This document shows positions 1 to 10,135 of a DNA stretch of 64,000 bases, in pieces (the first letter of the stretch is position 1; each line of letters starts with the position of its first letter). The stretch lies in the NCBI RefSeq assembly GCF_027924565.1, contig NZ_AP027041.1, forward strand, positions 806,001-870,000, given 5' to 3'. Under the pieces are notes generated by a model, which searched no databases, was not told the origin of the DNA, and saw only the letters and a list, made by a program, of their open reading frames with translations. The translations under genes were made by a program, and so were the position numbers. Origin of the DNA: Lysobacter auxotrophicus. Its GTDB lineage: Bacteria > Pseudomonadota > Gammaproteobacteria > Xanthomonadales > Xanthomonadaceae.

Positions 1-417
1 GTGCGCCCGCGTGTTGCGAAGGACGGCATGGTGTTCCTGGACATGGTGCAGGAAGTCAGTTCACCCGGCGCCCAGTCCACGGCGGATCGCAACGGCAACG
101 TGCGCATCGACACGCGCCGCCTGAAGACCGAAGCGGCCGTGCAGAGCGGCGACACGGTGATGCTCGCGGGCCTGATCAGCGACTCCGTCGAGCGGGGCGC
201 GTCGGGTTTCCCCGGGCTGAGCCGCATTCCGGTGATCGGCGGCCTGTTCGGCCAGCAGCGTTCCAGCAAGACGCGCAACGAGGTGATCGTGCTGCTCACG
301 CCGACCATCGTGCGCAATCCGCAAGAGACGCGCGACCTGACGGACGACTACACGCGCCGCTTCCGTGCGATGGAACCGCTGCAGAAGAAACCGCGCCGCC
401 CGGGCCAGCAACAGTGA
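1..417 (+). CDS. gspD: Type II secretion system secretin GspD, C-terminal fragment
   Basis: This is the last 138 codons of a gene that begins before the window; the GTG at base 1 is simply an in-frame codon and should not be read as the start. The fragment carries the C-terminal part of the secretin domain: the run GFPGLSRIPVIGGLFG, followed by SSKTRNEVIVLLTPTIVR, is the classic end of the beta-barrel domain shared by GspD and PilQ. Secretins form the outer-membrane channel of type II secretion or type IV pili. The basic tail ending PRRPGQQQ and the absence of a neighbouring pilMNOP set favour GspD over PilQ. Its stop overlaps the next start in a GTGA junction, so the downstream glycosyltransferase-like gene is probably co-translated. 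Confidence 0.8.
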   Translation: MRPRVAKDGMVFLDMVQEVSSPGAQSTADRNGNVRIDTRRLKTEAAVQSGDTVMLAGLISDSVERGASGFPGLSRIPVIGGLFGQQRSSKTRNEVIVLLTPTIVRNPQETRDLTDDYTRRFRAMEPLQKKPRRPGQQQ

Positions 418-1271
418 CCCAGGCGGCCGCCTCGCCGGCGGTCGTCGGGCCCATCGTCGTCGTCCCGGTCGGCACGGACGACGAAGCGCTCGATGCCTGC
501 CTGGCCGCCCTCGACGCCGCCACCGCGCCGGGCACTCCGGTGTGGCTGGCCGACGACGCGCAGGCGGGCCCGCGTGGCTACGCGATCATCGAGCGCTGGA
601 TCGCGCGCACCGCGCTGAAGGCCGATTACACGCGCCGGCAGCGCAGCGTCGGCGAAGTCGCACACCTGGACGAAGTGCTGGCCGCGTGCGGCGATGCCGA
701 CGTCGCCGTGCTCGCGAGCGATGCGATTCCCGCACCGGGCTGGTTGTCGCGCCTGGCGACCGGGCTGGCGAGCGACGGCGCGATCGCCACCGCCACGCCG
801 TGGAGCAACGCGGGCGAAGCCGCCGCGTGGCCGCGCATCGGCGAGATCGATCCGGTGCCGGACGACCTGGAACGCATCGCGCGCGCCGCCAAGGCGATGC
901 CCGCGCTGCATCCCGAACTTCCCGCCGCGGTGAGCCACGCCGTGCTCATCCGCGGCGCGGCGCGACGTCGTGCGGGCGGCCTGGACGCGAGCAGCTACGC
1001 GTCGTGGTACGCCGCGCTGATCGACCTGTCGTTGCGGCTCGCGGGCCTGGGCTGGCGCAACGCGCTGTGCGATACCGCCTTCGTCGCACGCCGTGGCGAG
1101 GGCGGGCCGTTCGATGGCGACATGGACGCGCTCGCCGCGCGCTGGCCCGACTGGCACGCGCGGCTCGCGCATTACCTCATGCAGGATCCGCTGCGCGCCT
1201 CGCGCGTGCAGCTGGCGACGCTGCTCGAACACCTCGGACCACCGGAACCGCAACGTGATCTCTTCGTCTGA
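414..1271 (+). CDS. Glycosyltransferase family 2-like protein
   Basis: A 285-residue protein with a GTG start inside the gspD stop. The N-terminus (GPIVVVPVGTDDEALDACLAAL) resembles the first beta-strand and helix of GT-A fold family 2 glycosyltransferases, and the segment VAVLASDAIPAPGWLSRL at about residues 98-115 sits where such enzymes have their metal-binding acidic motif. Here it reads ASD rather than a clean DXD, so activity is uncertain. There is no signal peptide or membrane segment, which suggests a cytoplasmic or peripheral enzyme. The next gene is a clearer family 2 enzyme and overlaps by 17 nt, so the two probably act on the same glycan. The substrate cannot be told from the sequence. 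Confidence 0.6.
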   Translation: MTQAAASPAVVGPIVVVPVGTDDEALDACLAALDAATAPGTPVWLADDAQAGPRGYAIIERWIARTALKADYTRRQRSVGEVAHLDEVLAACGDADVAVLASDAIPAPGWLSRLATGLASDGAIATATPWSNAGEAAAWPRIGEIDPVPDDLERIARAAKAMPALHPELPAAVSHAVLIRGAARRRAGGLDASSYASWYAALIDLSLRLAGLGWRNALCDTAFVARRGEGGPFDGDMDALAARWPDWHARLAHYLMQDPLRASRVQLATLLEHLGPPEPQRDLFV

Positions 1272-2124
1272 CGCCAGCGCCGGCATCGCCGCGGTGGTGG
1301 TGACCTACCGCAGCGCCGACACCATCGACGACTGCCTCGCGCGCCTGCGCGCGGCGGACGGCGTGGACGCCATCCGCGTGGTCGACAACAACTCCGACGA
1401 CGGCACGCTGGAGATCGTGCAGCGCCATGCCAGCAGCGACGCGCGCGTGCGCTTCATCGCCAACCCGGACAACCCCGGCTTCGGCATGGCCTGCAACCAG
1501 GGCGCGCGCGATGTGGAGGCGGGCGTGCAATGGCTGGCGTTCGTCAATCCCGATTGCATGGTCGAACGCGACACGCTATCGCGCCTGCGTGCGCTCGCCG
1601 CGCACCAGGGCGAGGCGCTGCTCGGTGCCGATCTCGTCGACGACGGTGGCGTGCGCGACGGCGCCGCACGACGCCGCGACCCCGACTTCGGCGCGATGCT
1701 CTCCGCCGCGCTCGGCGGCACGCCCGCGCCGAAGCTCGAACTTCCCATCGACGACACGCGCGCGCTCCAGCAGGTCGAGGCGGTGTCGGGTGCGCTGATG
1801 CTCATGCCGCGCGCGCTGTTCGAGCGCCTGCACGGTTTCGACGAAGGCTATCGCCTGCACGCCGAAGACCTCGACCTCTCGCGTCGTGCGCGCGAATCCG
1901 GCGCGCTGGTCGCCGTCGCCAACCACGTACGCGTGCTGCACGTGCGTGGCGTGTCGAGCCGCTCGCGACCGTTCTTCGTCGAATGGCACAAGCATCGTGG
2001 CCTGTGGCGCTACTACCGCAAGTTCGAGGCGCCGCGCCGCAGCGCGGGCATGAGTGCGGCGGTGTTCGCGGCGATCTGGCTCCGGTTCCCGGTGGCGTAC
2101 CTGAAAGCGAAAGCGCGGCGCTGA
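1255..2124 (+). CDS. Family 2 glycosyltransferase (rhamnosyltransferase-like)
   Basis: A GT-A fold enzyme of 289 residues. It opens with IAAVVVTYRSADTIDDCLARL and has VVDNNSDDGTLEI (nucleotide-sugar binding), NPDNPGFGMACNQG, FVNPDC (acidic metal-binding motif) and a late acceptor-side acidic run AEDLDLSRR, all typical of the WcaA/RfbF-type family. I chose the GTG at 1255 because the protein fold begins directly there; the same frame is open further upstream but gives an unrelated arginine-rich extension. It probably adds a sugar to a surface polysaccharide or lipid-linked glycan in the cytoplasm. The overlap with the preceding gene suggests one transcript. The exact sugar and acceptor are unknown. 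Confidence 0.85.
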   Translation: MISSSDASAGIAAVVVTYRSADTIDDCLARLRAADGVDAIRVVDNNSDDGTLEIVQRHASSDARVRFIANPDNPGFGMACNQGARDVEAGVQWLAFVNPDCMVERDTLSRLRALAAHQGEALLGADLVDDGGVRDGAARRRDPDFGAMLSAALGGTPAPKLELPIDDTRALQQVEAVSGALMLMPRALFERLHGFDEGYRLHAEDLDLSRRARESGALVAVANHVRVLHVRGVSSRSRPFFVEWHKHRGLWRYYRKFEAPRRSAGMSAAVFAAIWLRFPVAYLKAKARR

Positions 2125-2127
2125 GGT

Positions 2128-3465
2128 CTACTCCAACGCGAACCGCACCACGAACAGCCCCGCCACCACCCACACCGCCGCGTGCACTTCGCGCGCGCGA
2201 CCGGTGAAGAGTTTCAGCACGGCATAGGCGATGAAGCCGAAGGCGAGGCCGTTCGCGATCGAGTAGGTGAACGGCATCGCCAGCGTGCACAACGCGGCAG
2301 GGATCGCTTCGGTGAGGTCGTCCCAGTGCACGTCGCCCAGCTCGCGCAGCATCAGCCCGGCGACGAACAACAGCGCCGGCGCGGTCGCGTAGGGCGGCAC
2401 CATGCCGGCCAGCGGCGAGAACAGCAGCGCAAGCAGGAACAGTGCGGCGACGACGAGCGCCGTCAGCCCGGTGCGGCCGCCGGCCTGCACGCCGGACGCA
2501 CTTTCGATGTACGCCGTCGTGCTGCTGGTGCCGAGCATGGAGCCGGCCAGGATCGCCGTGCTGTCGGCGAACAACGCGCGGCCGAACCGCTTCTGCTGCG
2601 CGGCCGATGCATCATCCGGCGGCAGCAGGCCGGCGCGGCGCGCGACGCCCATCAACGTGCCGGTTGCGTCGAACACCTCCACCAGCACGAACACGATCAC
2701 CACGTGCAGCATCGCCGCGATCGAGAAGCCGTCGCCGCCGCCGAGCGCGCCGCGGATGTCCAGCTGCATGAACGTCGGTGCCAGGCTCGGCGGCACGTCG
2801 ATAATCCCGTGGTACTGCACGCGCCCGAACACCAGCGCGACGGCGGTGACGGCGAGGATGCCGATCAGGATCGCGCCGCGCACGCGCCAGGCTTCGAGCA
2901 CGGCGATCAGCAGGAAACCCGCGACCGCGAGCAGCGGCTCGGGTTCGCGCAGATCGCCCAGCGCCACCAGCGTGTCGGGGTCGCCGACGATCAGCTCGGA
3001 TTTCTGCAACGCGATGATCGCCAGGAACAGGCCGATGCCGGCGGTGATCGCGCTGCGCAGCGAATGCGGGATGCCCGCGATCAGCCACGCGCGCGCGCCG
3101 GTGATGCTGAGCAGCAGGAACACCACGCCGGAGACGAACACCGCGCCCAGCGCCTGCTGCCACGTGTAGCCCATCGCGCCGACCACGGTGAAGGCGAAGA
3201 ACGCGTTGAGCCCCATGCCCGGCGCCATGCCGACCGGGTAGTTGGCGGCGAAGGCCATCACCAGCGAACCGATCGCGGCGGCCAGGCACGTCGCGACGAA
3301 AACCGCGCCAGTGTCCATGCCGGTGTTGCCCAGCACGCTCGGGTTCACGAACACGATGTAGGACATCGTCAGGAACGTCGTCACGCCGGCGACCAGTTCG
3401 GTGCGCACGTCGGTGCCGTGCTGGCGCAGCCTGAACAGCGAGTCCAGCGGAGCGGGGCGGGCCAT
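2128..3465 (-). CDS. NCS2/AzgA family purine (hypoxanthine/guanine) permease
   Basis: A 445-residue polytopic inner-membrane protein that begins MARPAPLDSLFRLRQHGTDVRTELVAG. The segments TFLTMSYIVFVNPSVL, the glycine-rich AANYPVGMAPGMGLNAFFAFTV and FVLVEVFDATGTLMGVA are hallmarks of the AzgA branch (PbuG, GhxP, AdeP), which imports purine bases with protons. The ATG at 3465 is preceded by AGGATT at a suitable distance. The same frame stays open for another 1073 codons upstream, but that stretch is antisense to the DUF1800/DUF1501 genes and is not part of the protein. It converges tail to tail with the glycosyltransferase gene, with only 3 nt between the stops. Confidence 0.92.
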   Translation of the reverse strand: MARPAPLDSLFRLRQHGTDVRTELVAGVTTFLTMSYIVFVNPSVLGNTGMDTGAVFVATCLAAAIGSLVMAFAANYPVGMAPGMGLNAFFAFTVVGAMGYTWQQALGAVFVSGVVFLLLSITGARAWLIAGIPHSLRSAITAGIGLFLAIIALQKSELIVGDPDTLVALGDLREPEPLLAVAGFLLIAVLEAWRVRGAILIGILAVTAVALVFGRVQYHGIIDVPPSLAPTFMQLDIRGALGGGDGFSIAAMLHVVIVFVLVEVFDATGTLMGVARRAGLLPPDDASAAQQKRFGRALFADSTAILAGSMLGTSSTTAYIESASGVQAGGRTGLTALVVAALFLLALLFSPLAGMVPPYATAPALLFVAGLMLRELGDVHWDDLTEAIPAALCTLAMPFTYSIANGLAFGFIAYAVLKLFTGRAREVHAAVWVVAGLFVVRFALE

Positions 3466-3756
3466 GGCGGAATCCTGGGGCGGGAAGTGCAGGGGAACCG
3501 GGGAGGTTAGCCCGCGCCGGTGGGCCCAGCATCGGGAAATCGTCGCCCGCGCGGCGTGAGGCCGGAGATGGGTCCGCTCCAGTTTCTTGTCGCTGGATGG
3601 CGGCTTCGTCACGCGTTGCACACATTTCCTGCCGGACTTGTGGACGCCGTCACGTTCAGCATCTTCAAAAGCGGACGGACCGCCGATTGTGGAAGCGAGG
3701 CGGGCGCTACCTTGCGCACCGCTCGCCGCGTGCTCGCGGCCGACAGGGGAAAACCG
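3466..3756. other. Divergent intergenic region, permease / DUF1800 gene
   Basis: About 290 nt separate the divergent permease and DUF1800 genes and must hold both promoters. I see no convincing -35/-10 pair and no RNA motif. A possible weak element TTGTGG (3687) with TACCTT (3708) has a short 15-nt spacer. The same frame as the downstream gene is open here, but the lipoprotein signal at 3757 marks the true start. Confidence 0.4.
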
Positions 3757-5490
3757 ATGAACATCAGGCAGGGTGCGCGGGCCGGCATGCTCGCGCTCGC
3801 GCTGTGCGTGCTTGCCGCGTGCGGCGGCGGGGGCGGTGGCGGCGACGAAGGGGGCACGCCGCCGCCGGCCAGCGGCGGTGGCGGCGGCGGTACGCCGACC
3901 GCGCCGAAACCGCCGGCGCCGTATCCCGACATCCCGGCGACCAACGCCGACGCCGCGCGCTTCCTGACGCAGGCGACGTTCGGCCCGACGGCGACCGAGA
4001 TCGCGCGGCTGAAGCAGATCGGCTACAAGCGCTGGATCGACGAACAGCTCGCGCAGACGCCGACGCTCATGCTGCCGCACCTGCAGCAGCTGGTCGCCAA
4101 CGGCGTGACCACGCCGACGCCGCAGCATCGTCGCAATTACTGGTTGTGGCAGGCGGCGAATGCGCCGGACCAGCTGCGCATGCGCATGGCCTTCGCGCTG
4201 AGCGAGATCATGGTGGTGTCCGATCGCGAAGTCGCCGACGGCAATGCGACCGTGTTCCGCATCGCCGACTACCAGGACACGCTCGCACGCGGCGCGTTCG
4301 GCAGTTACCGCGCGCTGCTGGAGAAGGTTTCCGTGCATCCGGCGATGGGCTACTTCCTCAGCCACGTCGGCAACCGCAAGGCCGATCCGCGCCGCAACAT
4401 CACGCCGGACGAGAACTACGGCCGCGAGGTGATGCAGCTGTTCTCCATCGGCCTGGTGAAGCGCAACAAGGACTTCAGCCCGGTGCTGGACGCCAACGGC
4501 CAGACCATCCCGACCTACGACGAGCAGGTCGTGAGCGCGATGGCGCGCGTGTTCACCGGCTGGACCTACGCGGGCCAGACGGATGCGCAGTTCGGCCGCG
4601 GCGACAACACCAGCTACGCGCCGATGGAATGCCACACCGCGTTTCATGACGACCAGCCCAAGCAGATCTTCGACGGCATCGTCGTCAGCGAAGGCAACAA
4701 CTGCGTGGCGAGCATGGGCAAGACGCTCGACGCGCTGGCCAACCACAGCAACACCGCGCCGTTCATCAGCCGGCAGCTGATCCAGCGCTTCGTCACCAGC
4801 AACCCGAGCCCGCAGTACGTCGAGCGCGTCGCCAACGTGTGGACGACCAGCACCGGCGACATGGGCAAGGTGATCCGCGCGATCCTGCTCGACACCGAAG
4901 CGCGCATGCCGCCGACCGACGCGTCGTACGGCAAGCCGCGCGAGCCGCTGGTGAAGCTCGCCACGCTGTGGCGCGCGTTCGACGCGAAGTACGTGCCCAG
5001 CGCGATGGGGGAGGTGAAGTTCGCCTTCTCCAACGCGGGCGACCTCGCCAACTCGCTGCAGCAGGACTCGCAGCGCGCGCCGTCGGTGTTCAACTTCTTC
5101 GAGCCCGATTACCGCCTGCCGGCCGCCGACGGCGTGCAGGGCATGTTCGCGCCGGAGTTCCAGATCCTCACCGAGGCGACGTACCTGAGCATGCTCAACC
5201 AGCACGATTCGCTGGTGTGGAACAACGCCGCCGCCGCGCCGACCGCGACGACGAACGCGCCGTACCTCGACCTCAGCAAGCTGACCACGCTGGCCGAGGC
5301 GAACGACCACGCCGGCATGGTGCAGCAGGTGAACCTGCTGATGTTCCACGGAGCGCTGAGCAACGCCAACGCGCAGGCGATGGTGTCCATGCTCGACCGC
5401 CTCGCCACGGCCAAGGATTCCGCCGCCAACCGCGCCAAGTCGCTGGTGCTGCTGGCGATGGCCTCTCCCGAATTCGCGATCCAGCGCTAG
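3757..5490 (+). CDS. DUF1800 family secreted lipoprotein
   Basis: A 577-residue protein that starts at ATG 3757 with a lipoprotein signal: basic MNIRQGARAG, a hydrophobic run, then the lipobox LAAC (Cys22). A glycine/proline-rich linker follows (residues 23-60). The rest is one DUF1800 domain, opening with DAARFLTQATFGPTATEIARL and containing ENYGREVMQLFSIGL, FTGWTY and the late motif KPREPLVKLATLWRAF. The family has no established biochemical function, but it is regularly encoded next to DUF1501 proteins, as here, with a 9-nt gap. The lipobox predicts a periplasmic or outer-membrane-anchored product. The two proteins probably act together outside the cytoplasm; the substrate is unknown. Confidence 0.85.
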   Translation: MNIRQGARAGMLALALCVLAACGGGGGGGDEGGTPPPASGGGGGGTPTAPKPPAPYPDIPATNADAARFLTQATFGPTATEIARLKQIGYKRWIDEQLAQTPTLMLPHLQQLVANGVTTPTPQHRRNYWLWQAANAPDQLRMRMAFALSEIMVVSDREVADGNATVFRIADYQDTLARGAFGSYRALLEKVSVHPAMGYFLSHVGNRKADPRRNITPDENYGREVMQLFSIGLVKRNKDFSPVLDANGQTIPTYDEQVVSAMARVFTGWTYAGQTDAQFGRGDNTSYAPMECHTAFHDDQPKQIFDGIVVSEGNNCVASMGKTLDALANHSNTAPFISRQLIQRFVTSNPSPQYVERVANVWTTSTGDMGKVIRAILLDTEARMPPTDASYGKPREPLVKLATLWRAFDAKYVPSAMGEVKFAFSNAGDLANSLQQDSQRAPSVFNFFEPDYRLPAADGVQGMFAPEFQILTEATYLSMLNQHDSLVWNNAAAAPTATTNAPYLDLSKLTTLAEANDHAGMVQQVNLLMFHGALSNANAQAMVSMLDRLATAKDSAANRAKSLVLLAMASPEFAIQR

Positions 5491-5499
5491 GAGCCCGTC

Positions 5500-6945
5500 A
5501 TGTCCCGTCCCATTCGCGAAGACCGCCGCGCGTTCCTGCGTCGCGTGCAGGCCGTGATCGCCGGCGGCGCCGCGTACGCGCTGATGCCGCAGCTGGAGCT
5601 CGTCGGCCGCGCGTTCGCCGCCGAGCCGCTGCCCGGCAACGACTACAAGGCGCTGGTCTGCATCTTCCTGTTCGGCGGTAGCGATTCGTTCAACATGCTG
5701 ATCCCGCACGAAGCGGCCGAGCATGCGACGTACCTCACCAGCCGCGGCGGCGTGTACGACGCCACCACCAATCCGTTCGGCCTGGGCTATGCGCGCGACG
5801 CGCTGGTGCAGGTGGCCGACACCAACGGCAAGGTGTGGGGCCTGAACCCCTCGTGCGCGGCGATGAAGCCGCTGTTCGACGCGGGCGAGCTGTCGTTCCT
5901 GGCGAACGTCGGCTCGCTCACCGTGCCGCTGACCAAGGAAGACGTCACCAAGCGCCTGAAAACGCTGCCGCCGTACCTGTATTCGCACAACGACCAGCAG
6001 AAGCAGTGGATGCGCGGCCACACCAACCGCGCCGGCGTCACCGGCTGGGGCGGCCTGCTCGGCGATCGCGCGGAGGCGTCCAACCTCGGCCTGCAATCGC
6101 TGCCGCCGTCGATCTCGATCGCCGGCAGCAACCTGTTCCAGTTCGGTCGCACGACGCTGCCGTTCGCCATGGGCTCCGGCGGCGCGACGACGATCAACCG
6201 CTTCCGCAACAACAACAGCACCGCCGACCGCATCCGCTACGAGTCGCTGCGCGGGATCATCGAGTCCTCGCACAGCCCGATCCTGCAGGACCAGTACGCC
6301 GTCATCGGCGACAGCGCGATCAACCTCAACGACACGCTGCGCGTGGCGCTGGATCCGGAGAACGGCGGCGACATCGCCACCGTGTTCCCGACGGGCAGCG
6401 GCGTCGCCTCGCAGCTGCGCATGGTCGCGCGCATGATCAAGGCCGCGCGTACCTCGGCGATCAACCATCGCCGCCAGATCTACTTCGTGAGCCTGGGCGG
6501 TTTCGACACGCACCAGAACCAGATGGCGCCGAACGGCCACGGTCGCCTGCTGCAGCAGCTGGCCGAAGGCTTGGCCGCGTTCCGCACCGCGCTGTCGGAG
6601 ATCAACGCGCTCAACGACACGGTGACCTTCACCATGAGCGACTTCGCGCGCACGCTCAACAGCAACGGCAACGGCACCGATCACGGCTGGGGCGGCGTGC
6701 AGCTGGTGATGGGCGGGTCGTCGAACAACGGCGGCGCGCTGCGCGGACAGCAGGTGTGGGGCAACTACCCGATCCTGGAACTCGACGGCGCGCAGGCCGT
6801 GGGCCGCGGCCGCATGGTGCCGACGATGTCGGTCAGCCAGATGGGCTCGACGCTTGCGCAGTGGTTCGGCCTGCCGGCCGGCGAGGTGGGCACGATCTTC
6901 CCGGGGATCGAGAACTTCAACTCAAAGTTGGGATTCCTGGGATAA
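5500..6945 (+). CDS. DUF1501 family protein with a likely Tat signal
   Basis: A 481-residue protein that starts RPIREDRRAFLRR. The twin arginines at residues 9-10 inside DRRAFLR, a following hydrophobic stretch and an AFA-AEP cleavage site near residue 38 make a plausible Tat export signal. The body shows family landmarks: YKALVCIFLFGGSDSFNML near the N-terminus, FVSLGGFDTHQNQ in the middle and DHGWGGVQLVMGG before the end. DUF1501 proteins belong to the alkaline-phosphatase/sulfatase-like superfamily, and the GGSD, GGFDTH and DHGWG segments match the positions of its metal ligands. It follows the DUF1800 gene by 9 nt. Tat export would fit folding with a metal cofactor in the cytoplasm. The reaction is unknown. 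Confidence 0.85.
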   Translation: MSRPIREDRRAFLRRVQAVIAGGAAYALMPQLELVGRAFAAEPLPGNDYKALVCIFLFGGSDSFNMLIPHEAAEHATYLTSRGGVYDATTNPFGLGYARDALVQVADTNGKVWGLNPSCAAMKPLFDAGELSFLANVGSLTVPLTKEDVTKRLKTLPPYLYSHNDQQKQWMRGHTNRAGVTGWGGLLGDRAEASNLGLQSLPPSISIAGSNLFQFGRTTLPFAMGSGGATTINRFRNNNSTADRIRYESLRGIIESSHSPILQDQYAVIGDSAINLNDTLRVALDPENGGDIATVFPTGSGVASQLRMVARMIKAARTSAINHRRQIYFVSLGGFDTHQNQMAPNGHGRLLQQLAEGLAAFRTALSEINALNDTVTFTMSDFARTLNSNGNGTDHGWGGVQLVMGGSSNNGGALRGQQVWGNYPILELDGAQAVGRGRMVPTMSVSQMGSTLAQWFGLPAGEVGTIFPGIENFNSKLGFLG

Positions 6946-6991
6946 GGCGCAGTAGGGCCACTCTTCCATCGGAAGGAGGGGCATGGCGCTC

Positions 6992-7031
6992 TAGCCCCTC
7001 TCCCGCCGGGAGAGGGGTTGGGGTGAGGGGC
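6992..7031. repeat. REP-like palindrome copy 1
   Basis: CCCCTCTCCCG faces CGGGAGAGGGG across a tiny loop, followed by TTGGGGTGAGGG. The same unit recurs at 10088, 25450, 63706 and 63786 in this window, always between genes, so it is a dispersed REP family. Confidence 0.8.
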
Positions 7032-7142
7032 AACGAAGCGAACGTGTTGAATCGGCGGTGCCGGGCAGCGCTGCAGTTGCCTCGTCCGACGCAATTAGCA
7101 CCGTGCAAAGCAAGTGGGTTCCAATAACGGATCAACCGGCTC

Positions 7143-7219
7143 TTGTAGCCGGGGTAAGCGAAGCGCACCCGAGGTCTGTCACGCCTGACCCGGGTGCGCT
7201 TCGCTTACCCGGGCTACAA
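7143..7219. repeat. Long inverted repeat downstream of the DUF1501 gene
   Basis: The left arm begins TTGTAGCCGGGGTAAGCGAAG at 7143 and the right arm ends CTTCGCTTACCCGGGCTACAA at 7219. The arms are about 30 nt with few mismatches, around a short loop. This would form a long, stable hairpin. It lies between convergent genes (DUF1501 and pyrF) and may act as a transcript end, although there is no T-run on either side. Confidence 0.7.
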
Positions 7220-7241
7220 AGGCGAACAGCGAAACGCCGGT

Positions 7242-8057
7242 TCAACGAAACCGGTTGATCTGGTCCCGCAATTCACGCGCCGCGTTCGCGGCCGCTTCCG
7301 CGTAATCGGCGCCCTTCGACGCATACAGAATCGCGCGGGAACTGCTCACCATCAGGCCCGTGCCGTCGGTGCTCTTCGCATTCGTGACGACCGCTTCCAC
7401 GTCGCCGCCCTGCGCGCCGACGCCCGGCACCAGGAACGGCACGTCGTCGCCGACGATCGCGCGGACGTCCTTCAGCTGCGCCGGCCACGTCGCGCCGACC
7501 ACCAGCGAGCAATTGCCGTGCGTGTTCCATTCGCGCGCGACCTTTTCGGCGACGTGCTGGTACAGCGGGCGGCCGTCGATGACGAGATCCTGCAGGTCGC
7601 CGGCGCCCGGATTGGACGTGCGGCACAGGATGACCACGCCGCGATCGGCGCGATCCAGGAACGGCTGCACCGAATCCCGGCCGAGGTACGGATTGGCGGT
7701 GACCGCATCGGCGGCGTAGCGATCGAACGCCTCGGCCGCGTAATGCTGCGCCGTGCTGCCGATGTCGCCGCGCTTGCTGTCGAGGATGACCGGCACGCCG
7801 GGGTGATGTTCGTGGATGTGCGCGATCAGCCGTTCAAGCGCGTCCTCCGCGCGCAGCGCGGCGAAGTGCGCGATCTGCGGCTTGAACGCGCAGGCGTACT
7901 GCGCGGTGGCATCGGCGATGTCGCGGCAGAAGGCGAAAACCGCATCGCTGTCATTGGCGAACGACGCCGGGAATTTCGCCGGTTCCGGGTCGAGGCCGAC
8001 GCAGACGAGCGAGTCGGCGGCGCTCCAGCGCTGTTTCAGGGAGGACATGAAGGTCAT
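7242..8057 (-). CDS. pyrF: Orotidine 5'-phosphate decarboxylase
   Basis: A 271-residue enzyme for the last step of UMP synthesis, decarboxylating OMP to UMP in the cytoplasm. The catalytic lysine/aspartate cluster is visible as VILDSKRGDIGSTAQHYA. The N-terminal LVCVGLDPEP and the late phosphate-binding region (LVPGVGAQGGDVE) fit the longer group II (PyrF type 2) enzymes of about 270 residues. I chose the ATG at 8057 because GAGG lies just upstream; a second ATG three codons later is possible. It is on the same strand as ettA, but a 150-nt gap with two hairpins separates them, so it is probably transcribed alone. Confidence 0.95.
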   Translation of the reverse strand: MTFMSSLKQRWSAADSLVCVGLDPEPAKFPASFANDSDAVFAFCRDIADATAQYACAFKPQIAHFAALRAEDALERLIAHIHEHHPGVPVILDSKRGDIGSTAQHYAAEAFDRYAADAVTANPYLGRDSVQPFLDRADRGVVILCRTSNPGAGDLQDLVIDGRPLYQHVAEKVAREWNTHGNCSLVVGATWPAQLKDVRAIVGDDVPFLVPGVGAQGGDVEAVVTNAKSTDGTGLMVSSSRAILYASKGADYAEAAANAARELRDQINRFR

Positions 8058-8140
8058 GCTGGCCTCGGCATTCGATGGATCTTGTTGACGCGCGTCGATC
8101 CTGCGCCCGCAGGACCGACGCGTAACCGCAACGACACTGG

Positions 8141-8207
8141 ATCCCGGCTTTCGCCGGGATGACGAACCGGCAAAGGCGCCCGCGCTACGCGCGGACGCGC
8201 CGGTTCG

Positions 8208-8210
<3 letters not shown>
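8141..8210. repeat. Tandem hairpins at the ettA stop codon
   Basis: Two inverted repeats lie back to back. ATCCCGG...CCGGGAT (8141-8160) is a dispersed-repeat-like hairpin. A 12-nt arm pair, TGACGAACCGGC (8160-8171) and GCCGGTTCGTCA (8199-8210), runs into the ettA stop. They probably end ettA transcription or protect its 3' end; no T-run follows. Confidence 0.6.
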
Positions 8211-9869
<1,659 letters not shown>

Positions 9870-10017
9870 GCGCTCTCCGGAACCGGGACGCGCCCATGCC
9901 GGCCGGGAGTGGCCTGGTCGGGCGGATGGAAGCGGCGATTATCCCGCAGAAGGGGCGGGTTTCCCAGCGCGGTCGCTGGCGGGCTTCAGCTCGAATCCGG
10001 GTCCGCCGGAGGTGCTC

Positions 10018-10041
10018 CCTTCTCCCGCTCGCGGGAGAAGG
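10018..10041. repeat. REP-like palindrome (variant)
   Basis: A near-perfect palindrome CCTTCTCCCGC-tc-GCGGGAGAAGG between the divergent ends of lpxO and ettA. It looks like a sequence variant of the REP family found elsewhere in the window. Confidence 0.7.
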
Positions 10042-10087
10042 TGCCCGGCAGGGCGGATGAGGGCAGGGCGGCCACGTGGCTGGGGCG

Positions 10088-10129
10088 CCCTCACCCCAAC
10101 CCCTCTCCCGCATGCGGGAGAGGGGCTAG
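10088..10129. repeat. REP-like palindrome copy 2
   Basis: CCCTCACCCCAACCCCTCTCCCG, a short loop, then the complementary arm ending GGGGCTAG. Same family and flank as the copies at 6992 and 63706. It lies 6 nt beyond the lpxO stop. Confidence 0.8.
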
Positions 10130-10135
10130 CCAGCC

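Noticed and set aside
1-417. GTG at base 1 as a gene start
   Set aside because: The encoded sequence is the middle of a secretin domain; the gene clearly begins before the window.
2128-6684. A 1518-residue continuous frame on the minus strand
   Set aside because: Only its last 445 codons (from 3465) code for the permease. The rest is antisense to the DUF1800 and DUF1501 genes, is rich in Arg/His repeats typical of GC-rich shadow frames, and has no family features.
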